From Streptomyces sp. NBC_00457 (GTDB lineage: Bacteria; Actinomycetota; Actinomycetes; Streptomycetales; Streptomycetaceae), in assembly GCF_036014015.1 (NCBI RefSeq), contig NZ_CP107905.1:2852001-2916000 (forward strand): DNA of 64,000 nucleotides. The letters are read 5' to 3'. Below are positions 34,351 through 43,672 of this stretch, in pieces. The translations under genes and the position numbers were made by a program. Position 1 is the stretch's first letter, and the number at the start of each line of letters is the position of its first letter. The notes beneath the pieces were generated by a model. The model was not told where the DNA came from. It searched no databases and saw only the letters and a program-made list of their open reading frames with translations.

Positions 34351-35352
34351 ATGGTGAACACGGCATACGACACGGCAGACCAGACCCCTGCCGCGAGCCC
34401 CTGGGCCGCGGTGGGGGTCTCCGCCTTCGACGAGCGGGTATACCAGGCGATCCTCCACCAGCCCGATGCCGGCGCGGCCGGCTGGGCGCTCCTGACCGGC
34501 GCTTCCCCGGCCCGGGTGCGCGAATCCTGCAACCAACTGCTCGCGGTCGGGCTGCTCCAACCGCCGGATTCCATGGGGGGATTACGCGCGATCGACCCGA
34601 GAGTGGCGGTCCGCGGACTGATCAGACGGCGCGAGACGGTGTCCGAACTGCTCGCCGCCACCGCTGAGGAGATGGCTACCGCGTACGAGGCCGGGCTGCT
34701 GCGTGAGGAGCCGTCCCGGCTGATCGAGGTCGCTTCCGGCGAGGGTGCCATCGCCGCTCGCCTGGAGGAGATGTACGCGCGCGCCGAACACGAGGTGTGC
34801 CTCTTCGACACGCCTCCGTATCTTGCACCGCCCACACGGCAGTTGGATCTCCAGACCGATCTGCTCAGCCGCGGGATCGCCTCTCGCGGGATCTACGCGG
34901 CGACCGGCCTCGAAGATCCGAAAGTCCTCTCCCGCACCTGGAGGATGGTCGAACTCGGTGAGCAGGCCCGGGTGTTGCCCTCCGTGCCGGTCAAGCTGCT
35001 GGTGGTCGACGGCCGCAGGGCGATGCTCCCGCTGACCCCCTCCGCGGCGGGCGGCTACTGCGCCGTCGTGGTGTGGCACTCGGCGGTGACCGAAGCCCTG
35101 CAGAAGCTCTTCGAGATGGCCTGGCAGCAGGCGACACCGCTCGGCCGGCCGGTCGGCGACGGCGAACTCGCCGAGGGCGAACGGACGTTGATCAGGTTGC
35201 TGGCGGCCGGCTTGAAGGACGAGGCGGTGGCCCGTCATCTGGGGGTGAGCCTGCGGACCCTGCGGCGGCGGGTGAGTGAGCTGCAGGAGCGGCTGGGGGC
35301 GACGAGCAGGTTCCAGCTGGGGGTGCAGGCTTCGCAACGCGGCTGGCTCTGA
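34351..35352 (+). CDS. HTH transcriptional regulator (TrmB-like N-terminus, LuxR-type HTH), copy 1
   Basis: A 333-aa protein. The N-terminal part ('RVYQAILHQPDAGAAGW', 'SPARVRESCNQLLAVGLL') looks like a winged HTH of TrmB type. A central ligand-domain-like region includes 'RAEHEVCLFDTPPY' and 'LPSVPVKLLVVDGRRAML'. The C-terminal HTH 'KDEAVARHLGVSLRTLRRRV' is LuxR/GerE-like. Streptomyces proteins of this layout are paired with secreted protease genes. There is no ribosome-binding site: TACCGT at 34337-34342 sits 8 bp before the ATG, suggesting a leaderless mRNA. It probably regulates the adjacent protease; binding sites are unknown. Confidence 0.8.
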   Translation: MVNTAYDTADQTPAASPWAAVGVSAFDERVYQAILHQPDAGAAGWALLTGASPARVRESCNQLLAVGLLQPPDSMGGLRAIDPRVAVRGLIRRRETVSELLAATAEEMATAYEAGLLREEPSRLIEVASGEGAIAARLEEMYARAEHEVCLFDTPPYLAPPTRQLDLQTDLLSRGIASRGIYAATGLEDPKVLSRTWRMVELGEQARVLPSVPVKLLVVDGRRAMLPLTPSAAGGYCAVVVWHSAVTEALQKLFEMAWQQATPLGRPVGDGELAEGERTLIRLLAAGLKDEAVARHLGVSLRTLRRRVSELQERLGATSRFQLGVQASQRGWL

Positions 35353-35359
35353 TCGCGAG

Positions 35360-35387
35360 GGGCCGCACCCCGTACGGGGCGCGGCCC
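35360..35387 (+). terminator. Stem-loop after regulator copy 1
   Basis: GGGCCGC (35360-35366) pairs with GCGGCCC (35381-35387), with an inner CCCCGTACGGGG palindrome. It begins 8 bp after the regulator stop codon. A related stem follows regulator copy 2. Confidence 0.75.
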
Positions 35388-35439
35388 GACTTCCGTACAA
35401 GGGAGCCTACTTGCAGATCAATTGCGGATCAGGCCGACC

Positions 35440-35584
35440 GTCAACAGCCTTGGCCGAAGGGGGCATTGGCACGCCCCGGCCACAGGAATCCCTTGAGCCG
35501 CATTCCCGCAGCGCCCACCCTGATCACTGGCTTCCGCTTACCAGGCCGGAAGCGATTTCAGTGTTCAGGGGAGGAAGTCCACAC
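35440..35584 (+). repeat. Duplicated leader of the second S8 protease
   Basis: This stretch is closely similar to 30459-30601. Both contain GGCATTGGCACG or its one-base variant, 'ATCCCTTGAG', 'CTGATCACTGGCTTCCG', 'CCAGGCCGGAAGC' and 'GTTCAGGGGAGGA' in the same order and spacing before the ATG. The stem is shorter here (TGGCCG 35451-35456 with CGGCCA 35477-35482). The leader was therefore copied along with the gene and kept, suggesting it carries shared regulatory sites. Confidence 0.85.
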
Positions 35585-38500
35585 ATGCGAAGACTCCACG
35601 CCCTCTGGGCCGTGGCAGGAGCGGCCGGACTGCTCGCGGGGGCCATCACCCCCGCGATGGCCGGCCCCGAGTCCCCGGTCACCGAGCCGGGCGCCACGCC
35701 CGTGCCGAGCGTCACCGCGCCAGGCACCACCAGCACGCAGACCGTCACGCTCATCACCGGTGACACGGTCACCCTCACCACCGCCGCCGACGGCAAGTCC
35801 GCCGTCGACGTCCGGCGCGGCAAGGGCCGCGAGTTCGCCACCTTCCTGTCGAGCGAGCAGGAGGGCGAGGTCAGCGTCGCACCGGACGACGCGATCCCTC
35901 TGCTTCAAGCGGGCCGTATCGACCCGGCTCTGTTCAACGTCACCCAACTCGTCAAGCAGGGGTACGCGGACTCGAAGACCGGCGCCATCCCGCTGATCGC
36001 CACCTACCGCCAGGGGAACACCATCCCCGAGGGCGCGCGCAGGACGCTGTCCCTGCCCGGCATCGACGGCGCCGCGCTCACCGCGAAGAAGTCCACCGCC
36101 GAGAAGTTCTGGGCGGACGTCGCCCCCGACGCCGAGAACACGGCCGCCGCCGAGCCCACGACCAAGGCGGCAAGGCAGTTCGGCAGCGGCCTCGACAAGC
36201 TCTGGCTGGACGCCAAGGTCAAGGCGTCCCTCGACGTCAGCGTCCCGCAGATCGGCGCCCCCGAGGTGTGGCAGGCGGGCTACGACGGCAAGGGCGTCAA
36301 GATCGCCGTCCTGGACACGGGCGCGGACACCGGACACCCGGACCTCGCTGGCAAGATCACGGACTCGAAGACCTTCGTGCCCGATCAGGAGGTACAGGAC
36401 GGCCACGGTCACGGCACCCATGTCGCGTCCACGATCGCAGGCTCGGGCGCTGCCTCCGACGGCAAGCGCAAGGGTGTGGCGCCGGGCGCGGAGCTGATGG
36501 TCGGCAAGGTCCTCAACAACGCGGGCTCCGGCCAGACGTCGTGGATCATCGCCGGCATGCAGTGGGCGGCGGACTCCGGCGCGGACATCGTCTCCATGTC
36601 CCTCGGCGGTACGGCCTCCGGCCCCTCGGACCCGATGAGCGAGACGGTGGACGAGCTGTCCGCGTCGACCGGCACCCTCTTCGTGATCGCCTCGGGCAAC
36701 TCGGGCCCGCGGGCGCAGACCGTCGGTACGCCGGGCATCGCCGACTCGGCGCTCACGGTCGGCGCGGTCGACAAGTCCGACAAGCTGGCCTCGTTCTCCA
36801 GCCGTGGTCCGCGCCTCGGTGACTCCGCGGTCAAGCCGGAGATCACCGCGCCGGGCGTGGCCATCACGGCGGCCCGCGCCTCCGGTACCTCCATGGGCAC
36901 GCCGCTCGACGACAACTACACGGCGGCCAACGGCACTTCGATGGCGACCCCGCACGTGGCGGGCGCGGCGGCGCTGGTCGCGCAGGCCCATCCGGACTGG
37001 ACGGGCGAGCAGATCAAGCAGGCCCTGGCCAGTACCGCGAAGACGAACGCCGACAACTCCGTGTTCGAGCAGGGCGACGGCCGCGTCGACGCCGTGCGGG
37101 CGGTCAAGCAGAACGTCTTCGGGACCTCGACGCTGAGCTTCGGCAAGTACGAGGACGGCGACACGGAGGTCGGCAGCAAGGACATCACCTACACCAACAC
37201 CACTGACACGCCGGTGGAGTTGAAGCTCTCGTCGTCCCTCGCCGATGTCACCCTGGGGGCCGGCACCGTGACCGTGCCCGCGAAGGGCACCGCCAAGGTC
37301 CCGGTCGGCGTCGACCCGGCGCAGGCAGCCCAGGGCCGGTACACGGGCCACATCACCGCGACCGCCGACGGCATCCTGGTCACGACGGGTGTCGGCTTCG
37401 AGAAGGCGCCGAAGACGCACGCCCTGAAGGTCTCCCTCGTGGGCCGCGACGGCAAGCCGACCACCGGGGGGTCGCTCTACACGTTGCAGGAGCTGAACGG
37501 CGCCTACGCCAACGCCTACGGCTCCGTTGGCGCCACCGGGACCTGGGAGGTCCCGGCCGGTACGTACTCCATGGCCACCTGGATCTACGACACCGACGCG
37601 GGCGGCGTAGCCGTCGGCACGTCGGTCGTCGGTAATCCCGAGATCAAGGTCGACGGGGACACCGAGGTCACGCTCGACGCGCGCAAGGCGGTGGAGATCA
37701 AGCCGAAGACCAAGGAGGACACCGAGCACCAGGGCTTCAGTACCTCCTGGCACCGCGAAGGGCCCGGCAGCTCCTGGGGGTTGACGTACAGCCAGGGCCC
37801 CTGGACCGAGCACATCTATGTGGCGCCGACCAAGAAGGTCACCGAGGGAACCCTCGAGTTCTACGCCAAGTTCCGTCTGTACGCCAAGGAGTTGACGGCG
37901 AGCGTCACCAGCCCCGAGCAGTACGCGCTGCCGCTCGACTACGCCAACACGTACAACGACTTCCCGGTGAAGATCACCGGTGACCGGAAAGTGCGGGCAG
38001 TGTACGCGGGCGCCGGCACGGCGGCCGACTTCAAGGGACTGGACGTCAAGGGCAAGGCGGTGGTGGTCGGGGTCCCCGCCAACACGTGGGGGCCGGACGA
38101 GGCGATGGCCAACGCGGCTGAGGCGGGGGCGAGTTATCTGATCGCGTATCGCAAGAAGGCCGGCCACTGGCTCACGGCCGTGGACAGGGCGACGATGCCG
38201 GTGATGATCGCCACCGGCGAGGACGGCGAGAAGCTCACCACCCTGCTGAAGAGCAGCAAGAAGGTCACGCTCAAGCTGGGCGGCACAGAGGTCAGCCCGT
38301 ACGTCTACAACGTGACCCTCCCGCAGTCCGGAGCGATCTCGCCGGACCAGACGTACACCCTGGACCGCTCCACCACGGCGAAGGTGACGAGCCGTTACTA
38401 CGCGGGCAGGGCGGGCGAGTTGGGGGCGGACACCGTCTACACGTTCCGCCCCTGGCAACTCGTCGGCGTCGAGTCCAGTGACTACATGCAACTCGGCCAG

Positions 38501-39286
38501 GAACGCACCGAGTACTTCAACGTGAGCCCCGACACCCGTGTCTGGCACGCCGTCTACCCGTCCTGGGAGGCGTACGGGGCCCAGTGGAACACCTTGCGGA
38601 CCTACGGCAAGGCGGGCACCCAGCCGAGCGAGGACTGGCTGCGCCAGGTGGTACGCCCGGCGACGAGCAGCGAGTACGGCCTCTCGGAGCGCACCGGCGA
38701 CAAACTCACCCTCCAGGTAGCTGAGTTGAGCGACTCTATGCCCGGTCACTACGGGTATGTGAGAGACGTGAGCGACACCGCGCAGGGCAAGCTCTACGCG
38801 GACGGGCAGCTGGTCGGCGACTCGACGCTCGGCGGGTACGGCATCTTCGACGTCCCGGCGGCGAAGGCCTCGTACCGCTTCGTGCTCGACACCCAGCGCA
38901 AGGCCGGCTGGACGCCGTACTCGACGAGCACCCACACCGAATGGTCCTTCGCCTCGGCGCACACCGACGAGGCGACGGCGTTGCCCCTGCTCTCCGTCGA
39001 CTACGACCTGGACGGGCTCGACCTCCTCAACCGTGCCGAATCCAAGCGGAAGCTGGAGCTCGGGCTCTCCGTCCGGGATCAGGAGGGGAGCGTCAAGGCC
39101 AAGGCCCTCAAGGCCTGGGTCTCGTACGACGACGGCGCGTCCTGGAAGGAGGCGAAGGTCCGGAAGGGCAAGGCCGAGATCAAACACCCGAAGGGCGCGG
39201 AGTTCGTGTCGCTGCGCGTGCAGGCCTCCGACGGTGCCGGAAACCAGGTCGATCAGACCGTACTGCGGGCGTATGGCCTGAAGTAG
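35585..39286 (+). CDS. Large secreted S8 (subtilisin-like) serine protease, copy 2
   Basis: A 1233-aa paralogue of the protease at 30602, alignable end to end from 'MRRLHALWAVAGAAGLL' to the final 'GLK'. The triad is Asp244, His276 and Ser452, with the same spacing (32 and 176 residues) as copy 1. Differences concentrate in the propeptide, the post-catalytic beta regions and the PA-like insert ('GLDVKGKAVVVGVPANTW'). Intact signal peptide and catalytic motifs indicate both copies are functional. It is followed 57 bp later by the second regulator. Confidence 0.93.
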   Translation: MRRLHALWAVAGAAGLLAGAITPAMAGPESPVTEPGATPVPSVTAPGTTSTQTVTLITGDTVTLTTAADGKSAVDVRRGKGREFATFLSSEQEGEVSVAPDDAIPLLQAGRIDPALFNVTQLVKQGYADSKTGAIPLIATYRQGNTIPEGARRTLSLPGIDGAALTAKKSTAEKFWADVAPDAENTAAAEPTTKAARQFGSGLDKLWLDAKVKASLDVSVPQIGAPEVWQAGYDGKGVKIAVLDTGADTGHPDLAGKITDSKTFVPDQEVQDGHGHGTHVASTIAGSGAASDGKRKGVAPGAELMVGKVLNNAGSGQTSWIIAGMQWAADSGADIVSMSLGGTASGPSDPMSETVDELSASTGTLFVIASGNSGPRAQTVGTPGIADSALTVGAVDKSDKLASFSSRGPRLGDSAVKPEITAPGVAITAARASGTSMGTPLDDNYTAANGTSMATPHVAGAAALVAQAHPDWTGEQIKQALASTAKTNADNSVFEQGDGRVDAVRAVKQNVFGTSTLSFGKYEDGDTEVGSKDITYTNTTDTPVELKLSSSLADVTLGAGTVTVPAKGTAKVPVGVDPAQAAQGRYTGHITATADGILVTTGVGFEKAPKTHALKVSLVGRDGKPTTGGSLYTLQELNGAYANAYGSVGATGTWEVPAGTYSMATWIYDTDAGGVAVGTSVVGNPEIKVDGDTEVTLDARKAVEIKPKTKEDTEHQGFSTSWHREGPGSSWGLTYSQGPWTEHIYVAPTKKVTEGTLEFYAKFRLYAKELTASVTSPEQYALPLDYANTYNDFPVKITGDRKVRAVYAGAGTAADFKGLDVKGKAVVVGVPANTWGPDEAMANAAEAGASYLIAYRKKAGHWLTAVDRATMPVMIATGEDGEKLTTLLKSSKKVTLKLGGTEVSPYVYNVTLPQSGAISPDQTYTLDRSTTAKVTSRYYAGRAGELGADTVYTFRPWQLVGVESSDYMQLGQERTEYFNVSPDTRVWHAVYPSWEAYGAQWNTLRTYGKAGTQPSEDWLRQVVRPATSSEYGLSERTGDKLTLQVAELSDSMPGHYGYVRDVSDTAQGKLYADGQLVGDSTLGGYGIFDVPAAKASYRFVLDTQRKAGWTPYSTSTHTEWSFASAHTDEATALPLLSVDYDLDGLDLLNRAESKRKLELGLSVRDQEGSVKAKALKAWVSYDDGASWKEAKVRKGKAEIKHPKGAEFVSLRVQASDGAGNQVDQTVLRAYGLK

Positions 39287-39343
39287 GAGCGCCGCCAGAA
39301 GCCGTGCGACAGCTTTAACACAGATCGTCTACCGTGCCGGGCC

Positions 39344-40366
39344 ATGGTGAACACGGCATACGACTCGGCACTCAGACAGAGCCCGGCACCAAGACAGACC
39401 CCTGCCGCGAGCCCCTGGGCCGCGGTGGGGGTCTCTGCCTTCGACGAGCTGCTGTACCAGGCGATTCTTCATCAGCCCGATGCGGGCGCGGGCGGCTGGG
39501 CACGGCTCACCGACGCCTCCCCCGCCCGGGTGCGCGAGGCCTGCGATCGGCTGCTCACACTCGGTCTTCTTCAGCCGCCCGATTCCACCGGCGGGTTACG
39601 GGCCGTCGATCCGCGCGTGGCGATCCGCGCCCTGATCCGGCGACGCGAGACCGAGTCCGAGCTGCTCGCCGCCACCGCCGACGATATGGCGACGGCGTAC
39701 GAGGCGGGGCTGCTGCGCGAGGAACCGTCGCGCCTGGTCGACGTCGTGTCGGGCGAGGGCGCCAACGCCGCGCGCCTGGAGGAGCTTTACGCGCGCGCCG
39801 AGCACGAGGTGTGCGTCTTCGACACTCCCCCGTATCTCGCCCCGCGCACCCCGCAGTTGGACCTCCAGGCGGATCTGCTCAGCCGTGGCATCGTCTACCG
39901 CACGGTGTACGCGGCCACCGCCCTGGAGGACCCGGACGTGCTGTACCACGCCTGGAAGATGGTCGAACTCGGCGAGCAGGCCCGGGTGTTGCCCTCCGTG
40001 CCGGTCAAGCTGCTGGTGGTCGACGGCCGCAGGGCGATGCTCCCGCTGACCGCCTCCGCCGCGGGCGGCTACTGCGCGGCGGTGGTACGGCACTCGGCGG
40101 TGACCGAAGCGCTGCAGAAGCTCTTCGAGCTGGCCTGGCAGCAGGCGACGCCGCTCGGTCAGCCGGTCGCCGACGGCGAACTCTCCGAGGGTGAACGGGC
40201 ATTGACGAGGCTTCTCGCCGCCGGCATGAAGGACGAGGCGGTGGCGCGGCACCTGGGGGTGAGCCTGCGGACGCTGCGTCGGCGGGTGAGCGAACTGCAG
40301 GAGCGGCTGGGCGCGGCGAGCCGTTTCCAGCTGGGGTTACGGGCGGCGCAGCGCGGCTGGGTGTGA
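39344..40366 (+). CDS. HTH transcriptional regulator (TrmB-like N-terminus, LuxR-type HTH), copy 2
   Basis: A 340-aa paralogue of the regulator at 34351, differing mainly by a 7-residue insertion near residue 10 ('LRQSPAPR'). The recognition helix in 'MKDEAVARHLGVSLRTLRRR' is the same in both copies, so they may bind the same sites. The region before the ATG repeats the TTAACA-9 bp-TACCGT pattern and again lacks a ribosome-binding site. It is the last gene of the duplicated pair. Confidence 0.8.
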   Translation: MVNTAYDSALRQSPAPRQTPAASPWAAVGVSAFDELLYQAILHQPDAGAGGWARLTDASPARVREACDRLLTLGLLQPPDSTGGLRAVDPRVAIRALIRRRETESELLAATADDMATAYEAGLLREEPSRLVDVVSGEGANAARLEELYARAEHEVCVFDTPPYLAPRTPQLDLQADLLSRGIVYRTVYAATALEDPDVLYHAWKMVELGEQARVLPSVPVKLLVVDGRRAMLPLTASAAGGYCAAVVRHSAVTEALQKLFELAWQQATPLGQPVADGELSEGERALTRLLAAGMKDEAVARHLGVSLRTLRRRVSELQERLGAASRFQLGLRAAQRGWV

Positions 40367-40377
40367 CGGTATGACGC

Positions 40378-40417
40378 GAGGGGCCGCACCCCTGTCCAGC
40401 CAGGGATGCGGCCCCTC
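40378..40417 (+). terminator. Strong stem-loop after regulator copy 2
   Basis: GAGGGGCCGCA (40378-40388) pairs perfectly with TGCGGCCCCTC (40407-40417), with an additional CCCTG/CAGGG stem inside. It closes the duplicated region. Confidence 0.85.
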
Positions 40418-40436
40418 AACCGCCGTACCGGATCGC

Positions 40437-40500
40437 CTACTTGCGGATCAGGCTGCGCAGCACGTACTGAGACATGCTTCGATTGCGGTACTTGAGAACG
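40437..40500 (-). pseudogene. 3' tail of a lost convergent gene
   Basis: On the minus strand the last residues read 'MSQYVLRSLIRK' then TAG at 40437-40439. Upstream of about 40500 the frame loses coherence. A fragment of the same tail ('CCTACTTGC' then 'GCGGATCAGGC') follows the first regulator at 35407-35434, so a convergent gene end was part of the duplicated unit. The parent family cannot be named from so short a piece. Between 40500 and 40756 I see no gene. Confidence 0.4.
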
Positions 40501-40756
40501 CCACCTCCCCTGAAATCCGACGTTGCGATCGACCCGGGGTCCGAGCCGAGCTTCCGCGCTTGGCACCGGCTTCGTCGGTCATGGGCCACGTGTTCGGCTG
40601 ACGAGTCGAGAGCGGCTCGTACTTGAGGAAGGAGGCTGTCGCTGTGCGGTCTCAGGAGATGCTTAACCGTTTGTGCTCTGGACATGGTTGACACGTTCGG
40701 CTGAACGTCCGCTGTCCCCCACCTGCCGGTGCGGCAGGGGTGCTTCCGTCGGAGTC

Positions 40757-41200
40757 GTGGATATACAGCAGTTGGCCGAGTACCGCTACCAGGCTGTCCG
40801 CGAAGTGCTCGGCGGGTCTCCGATCGGTGAGGTCGCGGCCCGGTACGGCACCTCGCGCCAGACCCTGCGCAGCTGGCGGCGGCGGTTCGAGCAGGAGGGC
40901 ATGTCCGGTCTGCTGGATCGCTCCCGCCGGCCGCGGAACAGTCCCACGCGCCTGTCCGCCGAGGTTGAGGCCGAGATCTGCGAGCTGCGCCGCCGGCATC
41001 CCCGGTGGGGTGCCCGCCGGATCTCCCACGAGTTGTCCGGCCGCGGGCTGGAGTCGGCGCCGTCGCGGGCCACGGTCCACCGGGTGCTGTCCCGCAATGG
41101 CCTGGTCCGCGCCCAGGAACAGCAGCATCCGCGCAAGTACCGCCCGTGGCAGCGTGAGGTGCCGATGCACCTGTGGCAGATGGACCTGGCCGGAAGGAGG
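40757..41200 (+). pseudogene. Truncated IS481-family transposase
   Basis: From GTG 40757 about 148 residues match the N-terminal half of IS481-type transposases: HTH 'PIGEVAARYGTSRQTLRSW', linker 'RRHPRWGARRISHEL' and 'PSRATVHRVLSRNGLV', up to 'HLWQMDLAG', where the DDE catalytic core should begin. The reading frame continues to 41629 but the sequence after 41200 is unrelated. All three catalytic acidic residues beyond the first strand are missing. No clear terminal repeats are visible, so the element is dead. Confidence 0.8.
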
Positions 41201-41580
41201 CAACTGTCGGGTTCATCAGCTGCAGCAGGCGACACAGCCGAGGACAGCAGCGATGTACCACGGTCAGCTCGACGCTCGGCAGCCACGACCGTGAGCGTAG
41301 AGCACGCCGACAATCAGAGCGCCTCGCGAACACGATGGCCGCGCCACCTGGCCTCTCCGGCCGTACTCGAGAACCTCCGGAAGGCGGGAGCCGCCAAGGC
41401 CGAGGGCGCGCCTCCTCTGTCACAGGCGCAAGTCGACCAGATCGTCGCCATCCTGCGCCAGGCAGGCTCTCAGGCCAGTGCACGTCGTGGACGCGGAGCG
41501 CCACACCGGACGGCTGGAGGCCGTGGGAGCGGTACTCGGCACCGGCGGCACGGGGGTACGGTCACGCTCCTCTCGCGTTC

Positions 41581-41845
41581 GCGCTCACCCAGTGCCGCAG
41601 CGCGAGCCCGCTGGTCTGGTCCTCCCTGATCGCGACCGAGACGGACTACCGGACTGGGATGGCACCGGCGACGCTGGTGATCGCCCTCGGCTTCGGGACC
41701 GGCGTCATCGCCCGGACCAGGCCGCAGTCCATGGAGTGGAACCGGAGATCGCCTCGGCGCGGCTCACCTCCGCCCAGCACCTCGGCGTCGCCCCCGGCCT
41801 CGCGATCCTGGCGAAGCCTGCCGGCCCGCGCCTCCTCGATGCCCT
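41581..41845 (+). pseudogene. Degenerate MFS (EmrB/QacA-like) transporter remnant
   Basis: One frame reads 'TDYRTGMAPATLVIALGFG', like the penultimate helices of drug-efflux MFS proteins. About 50 codons later another frame reads 'EIASARLTSAQHLGVAPGLA', resembling the next conserved segment (GLASALVNTSQQLGGALGLA type). A frameshift separates them and no start is present. The assignment is by eye. Confidence 0.5.
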
Positions 41846-41999
41846 CGGTGTTCTCGACCTTCTCGACGGACGTGACGAGCCGTGCCGCGTCCGGGGGGAG
41901 GCTGGGCGCCCGGTGGTCCCTGAACCTCGACGACGACTCGCGGACCCTGCGGTTCCTGCGGTCCCAGAGGGGCGGAACTGCCTTGAGCCGTACGGAAGT

Positions 42000-42220
42000 T
42001 GAGTCCACCCTCGACCACGGCGTACGTCGCGTCCGTACCCCCGCCAACCGCCGCGGGTCGTGATCGACGAACACGACCGTGCCGCCCGCGGCCGTACGCT
42101 CCGCCACGGCCCGCTCCAACTCCGTACGAGACGGCGCCCCGTAGAACGACCCGTACCGGGCTGGTGCTCATCCGACAAGAACTCGACCGCCACCACGGCC
42201 CTCCGAAGATCGACAACGTC
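42000..42220 (-). pseudogene. Fragment resembling an ABC transporter ATPase
   Basis: The minus strand reads 'LERAVAERTAAGGTVVFVDHDPRRLAGV', like the segment after Walker B through the switch histidine of ABC ATPases. Walker A and the signature are absent. The stretch 41200-42372 as a whole has no intact gene; besides this and the MFS remnant only unassignable pieces are visible. Confidence 0.4.
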
Positions 42221-42372
42221 GGCCCACGACGGCTGCGCCGTAGGATTAGTCCAGGTCAAAGCGCCGATCAGGGCCTGAACGTCACCCGAAGCCGCCTCGG
42301 ACGCCTCACCCGCCAAGCCTTCCTCACTCAACCCCGGACGAGGCATCTACCAGAAACGGACTTGACGCCCTC

Positions 42373-43533
42373 TCAGTTGTTGCGTCGAGCGAGCGCGCGC
42401 AGGAAGGTGACCGTTTCCATCTCGCGGTTGGTGGACTCTTTTGCGGAGGTGCCGTACCTGCGGTTGGCGGAGAGCTTGACGATGGTGGTGCGGGCGGTCG
42501 GGGCGACGTAGACGAACTGGTTGTAGACACCGATCGCGCTGAACTCGCCGCGGTCGCCGGCCGGGAGCCACCAGTGGTAGCCGTAACCCAGGCCGGTCGG
42601 GTGGCCGCCGATGACCGGGCGGCCGGGCTCCAGGTGCGGGGCGGCGACGGTCACCGAGTCGCGCACCCATGTGGCGGGGATGATCTGCTCGCCCTGCCAC
42701 ACGCCGCCGCACCGGTACAGCTCGCCGATCCGGGCGTAGTCGCGGGCGGTGAGGTTGAGCCCGCCGTAAGCCATCTCCGTTCCGGCCGGGTCGAGGACCC
42801 AGTAGCCGGGCGAGGTCATGCCGAGCGGCTCGCACAGCTTTTCCTGCATGTAGTCGCCCATCGTGCGGCCTGTCGCATGGGCCACGAGCGCGCCCAGCAC
42901 CTGCGTCTCCCCGGAGTTGTAGCGGCAGACGGTGCCCGGCTTACTCGCGCGCACCATGTTCGCGACGAAGCCGTCGAGTGTGCCGCCGATGCCCAGCGTG
43001 GCCAGGCTGAGCCGGAAGATGTCCGAGTCCGGGTCGCTGTAGTCCTCGTTCCAGCGGGCGCCAGACGACATCTGCAGGACGTCCCTGATCGTGACCCTGT
43101 CGTACGCGGAGCCGGGCAGTACCGGCACGTAAGCGCTGATCGCCTCGTCGATACTCCGGATGTGCCCCTCCTCGACCGCGATGCCTACGAGGGCGGAGAC
43201 GAAGCTCTTGGCCACCGACATGGACACCCACGGCACGTCCGGCCCGCCGGTGAGCAGGTACCGCTCGTATCGGATCTCGCCATCGATCAGCACGAGAAGC
43301 GCCGCTGTGTCCGTGTCGGCCAGGAACTCCTCGGTCGACCGGACGGTGCCGTCGACCTCGTACGCATCAGGAAGCGTGATCGTGTCCCCCACAGGCCAGG
43401 CGTGCGGCTTTGACGAGGGGGCCATCTCCCGCACGTCCGCGAAGTCCTTGATCCGGCAGAAGTTCTCGTACTGCGGCGCGCCGGTGAAGAGGCCGAGGTC
43501 GGCAAGGGTCTGAGGCGGCTGATCAGTCATCAT
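42373..43533 (-). CDS. Serine hydrolase, beta-lactamase class C / NylB-like
   Basis: A 386-aa soluble enzyme of the serine beta-lactamase-like superfamily. The SxxK motif is in 'VSMSVAKSFVSALVG' (Ser-Val-Ala-Lys) and the YxN-like second motif is 'YNSGETQVLG'. 'PLGMTSPGYWVLDPAG' and 'GYGYHWWLPAG' match the 6-aminohexanoate-dimer hydrolase and esterase branch. No signal peptide, so it is probably not a resistance enzyme. It hydrolyses an ester or amide of unknown nature. The start has two adjacent ATGs (43533 and 43530). It lies 139 bp downstream of the FGE gene on the same strand and may be co-transcribed. Confidence 0.85.
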   Translation of the reverse strand: MMTDQPPQTLADLGLFTGAPQYENFCRIKDFADVREMAPSSKPHAWPVGDTITLPDAYEVDGTVRSTEEFLADTDTAALLVLIDGEIRYERYLLTGGPDVPWVSMSVAKSFVSALVGIAVEEGHIRSIDEAISAYVPVLPGSAYDRVTIRDVLQMSSGARWNEDYSDPDSDIFRLSLATLGIGGTLDGFVANMVRASKPGTVCRYNSGETQVLGALVAHATGRTMGDYMQEKLCEPLGMTSPGYWVLDPAGTEMAYGGLNLTARDYARIGELYRCGGVWQGEQIIPATWVRDSVTVAAPHLEPGRPVIGGHPTGLGYGYHWWLPAGDRGEFSAIGVYNQFVYVAPTARTTIVKLSANRRYGTSAKESTNREMETVTFLRALARRNN

Positions 43534-43672
43534 CGTTCTTCAATCGCTCAGGAGGAAGGGGGAAGGGGGAAGGCGAGCAGGGTGGGGGAAATGAGCGCGG
43601 CCGATGTGACGGTGCCGAGTCAGTAAGGGACTTGCCTGTGGGACTGCTCGCTCCCGGCGGCCCGCATGATGG

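Noticed and set aside
35558..39187. 1209-codon minus-strand frame opposite protease copy 2
   Set aside because: Antisense shadow of the S8 protease, rich in Arg/Gly/Val with no motif.
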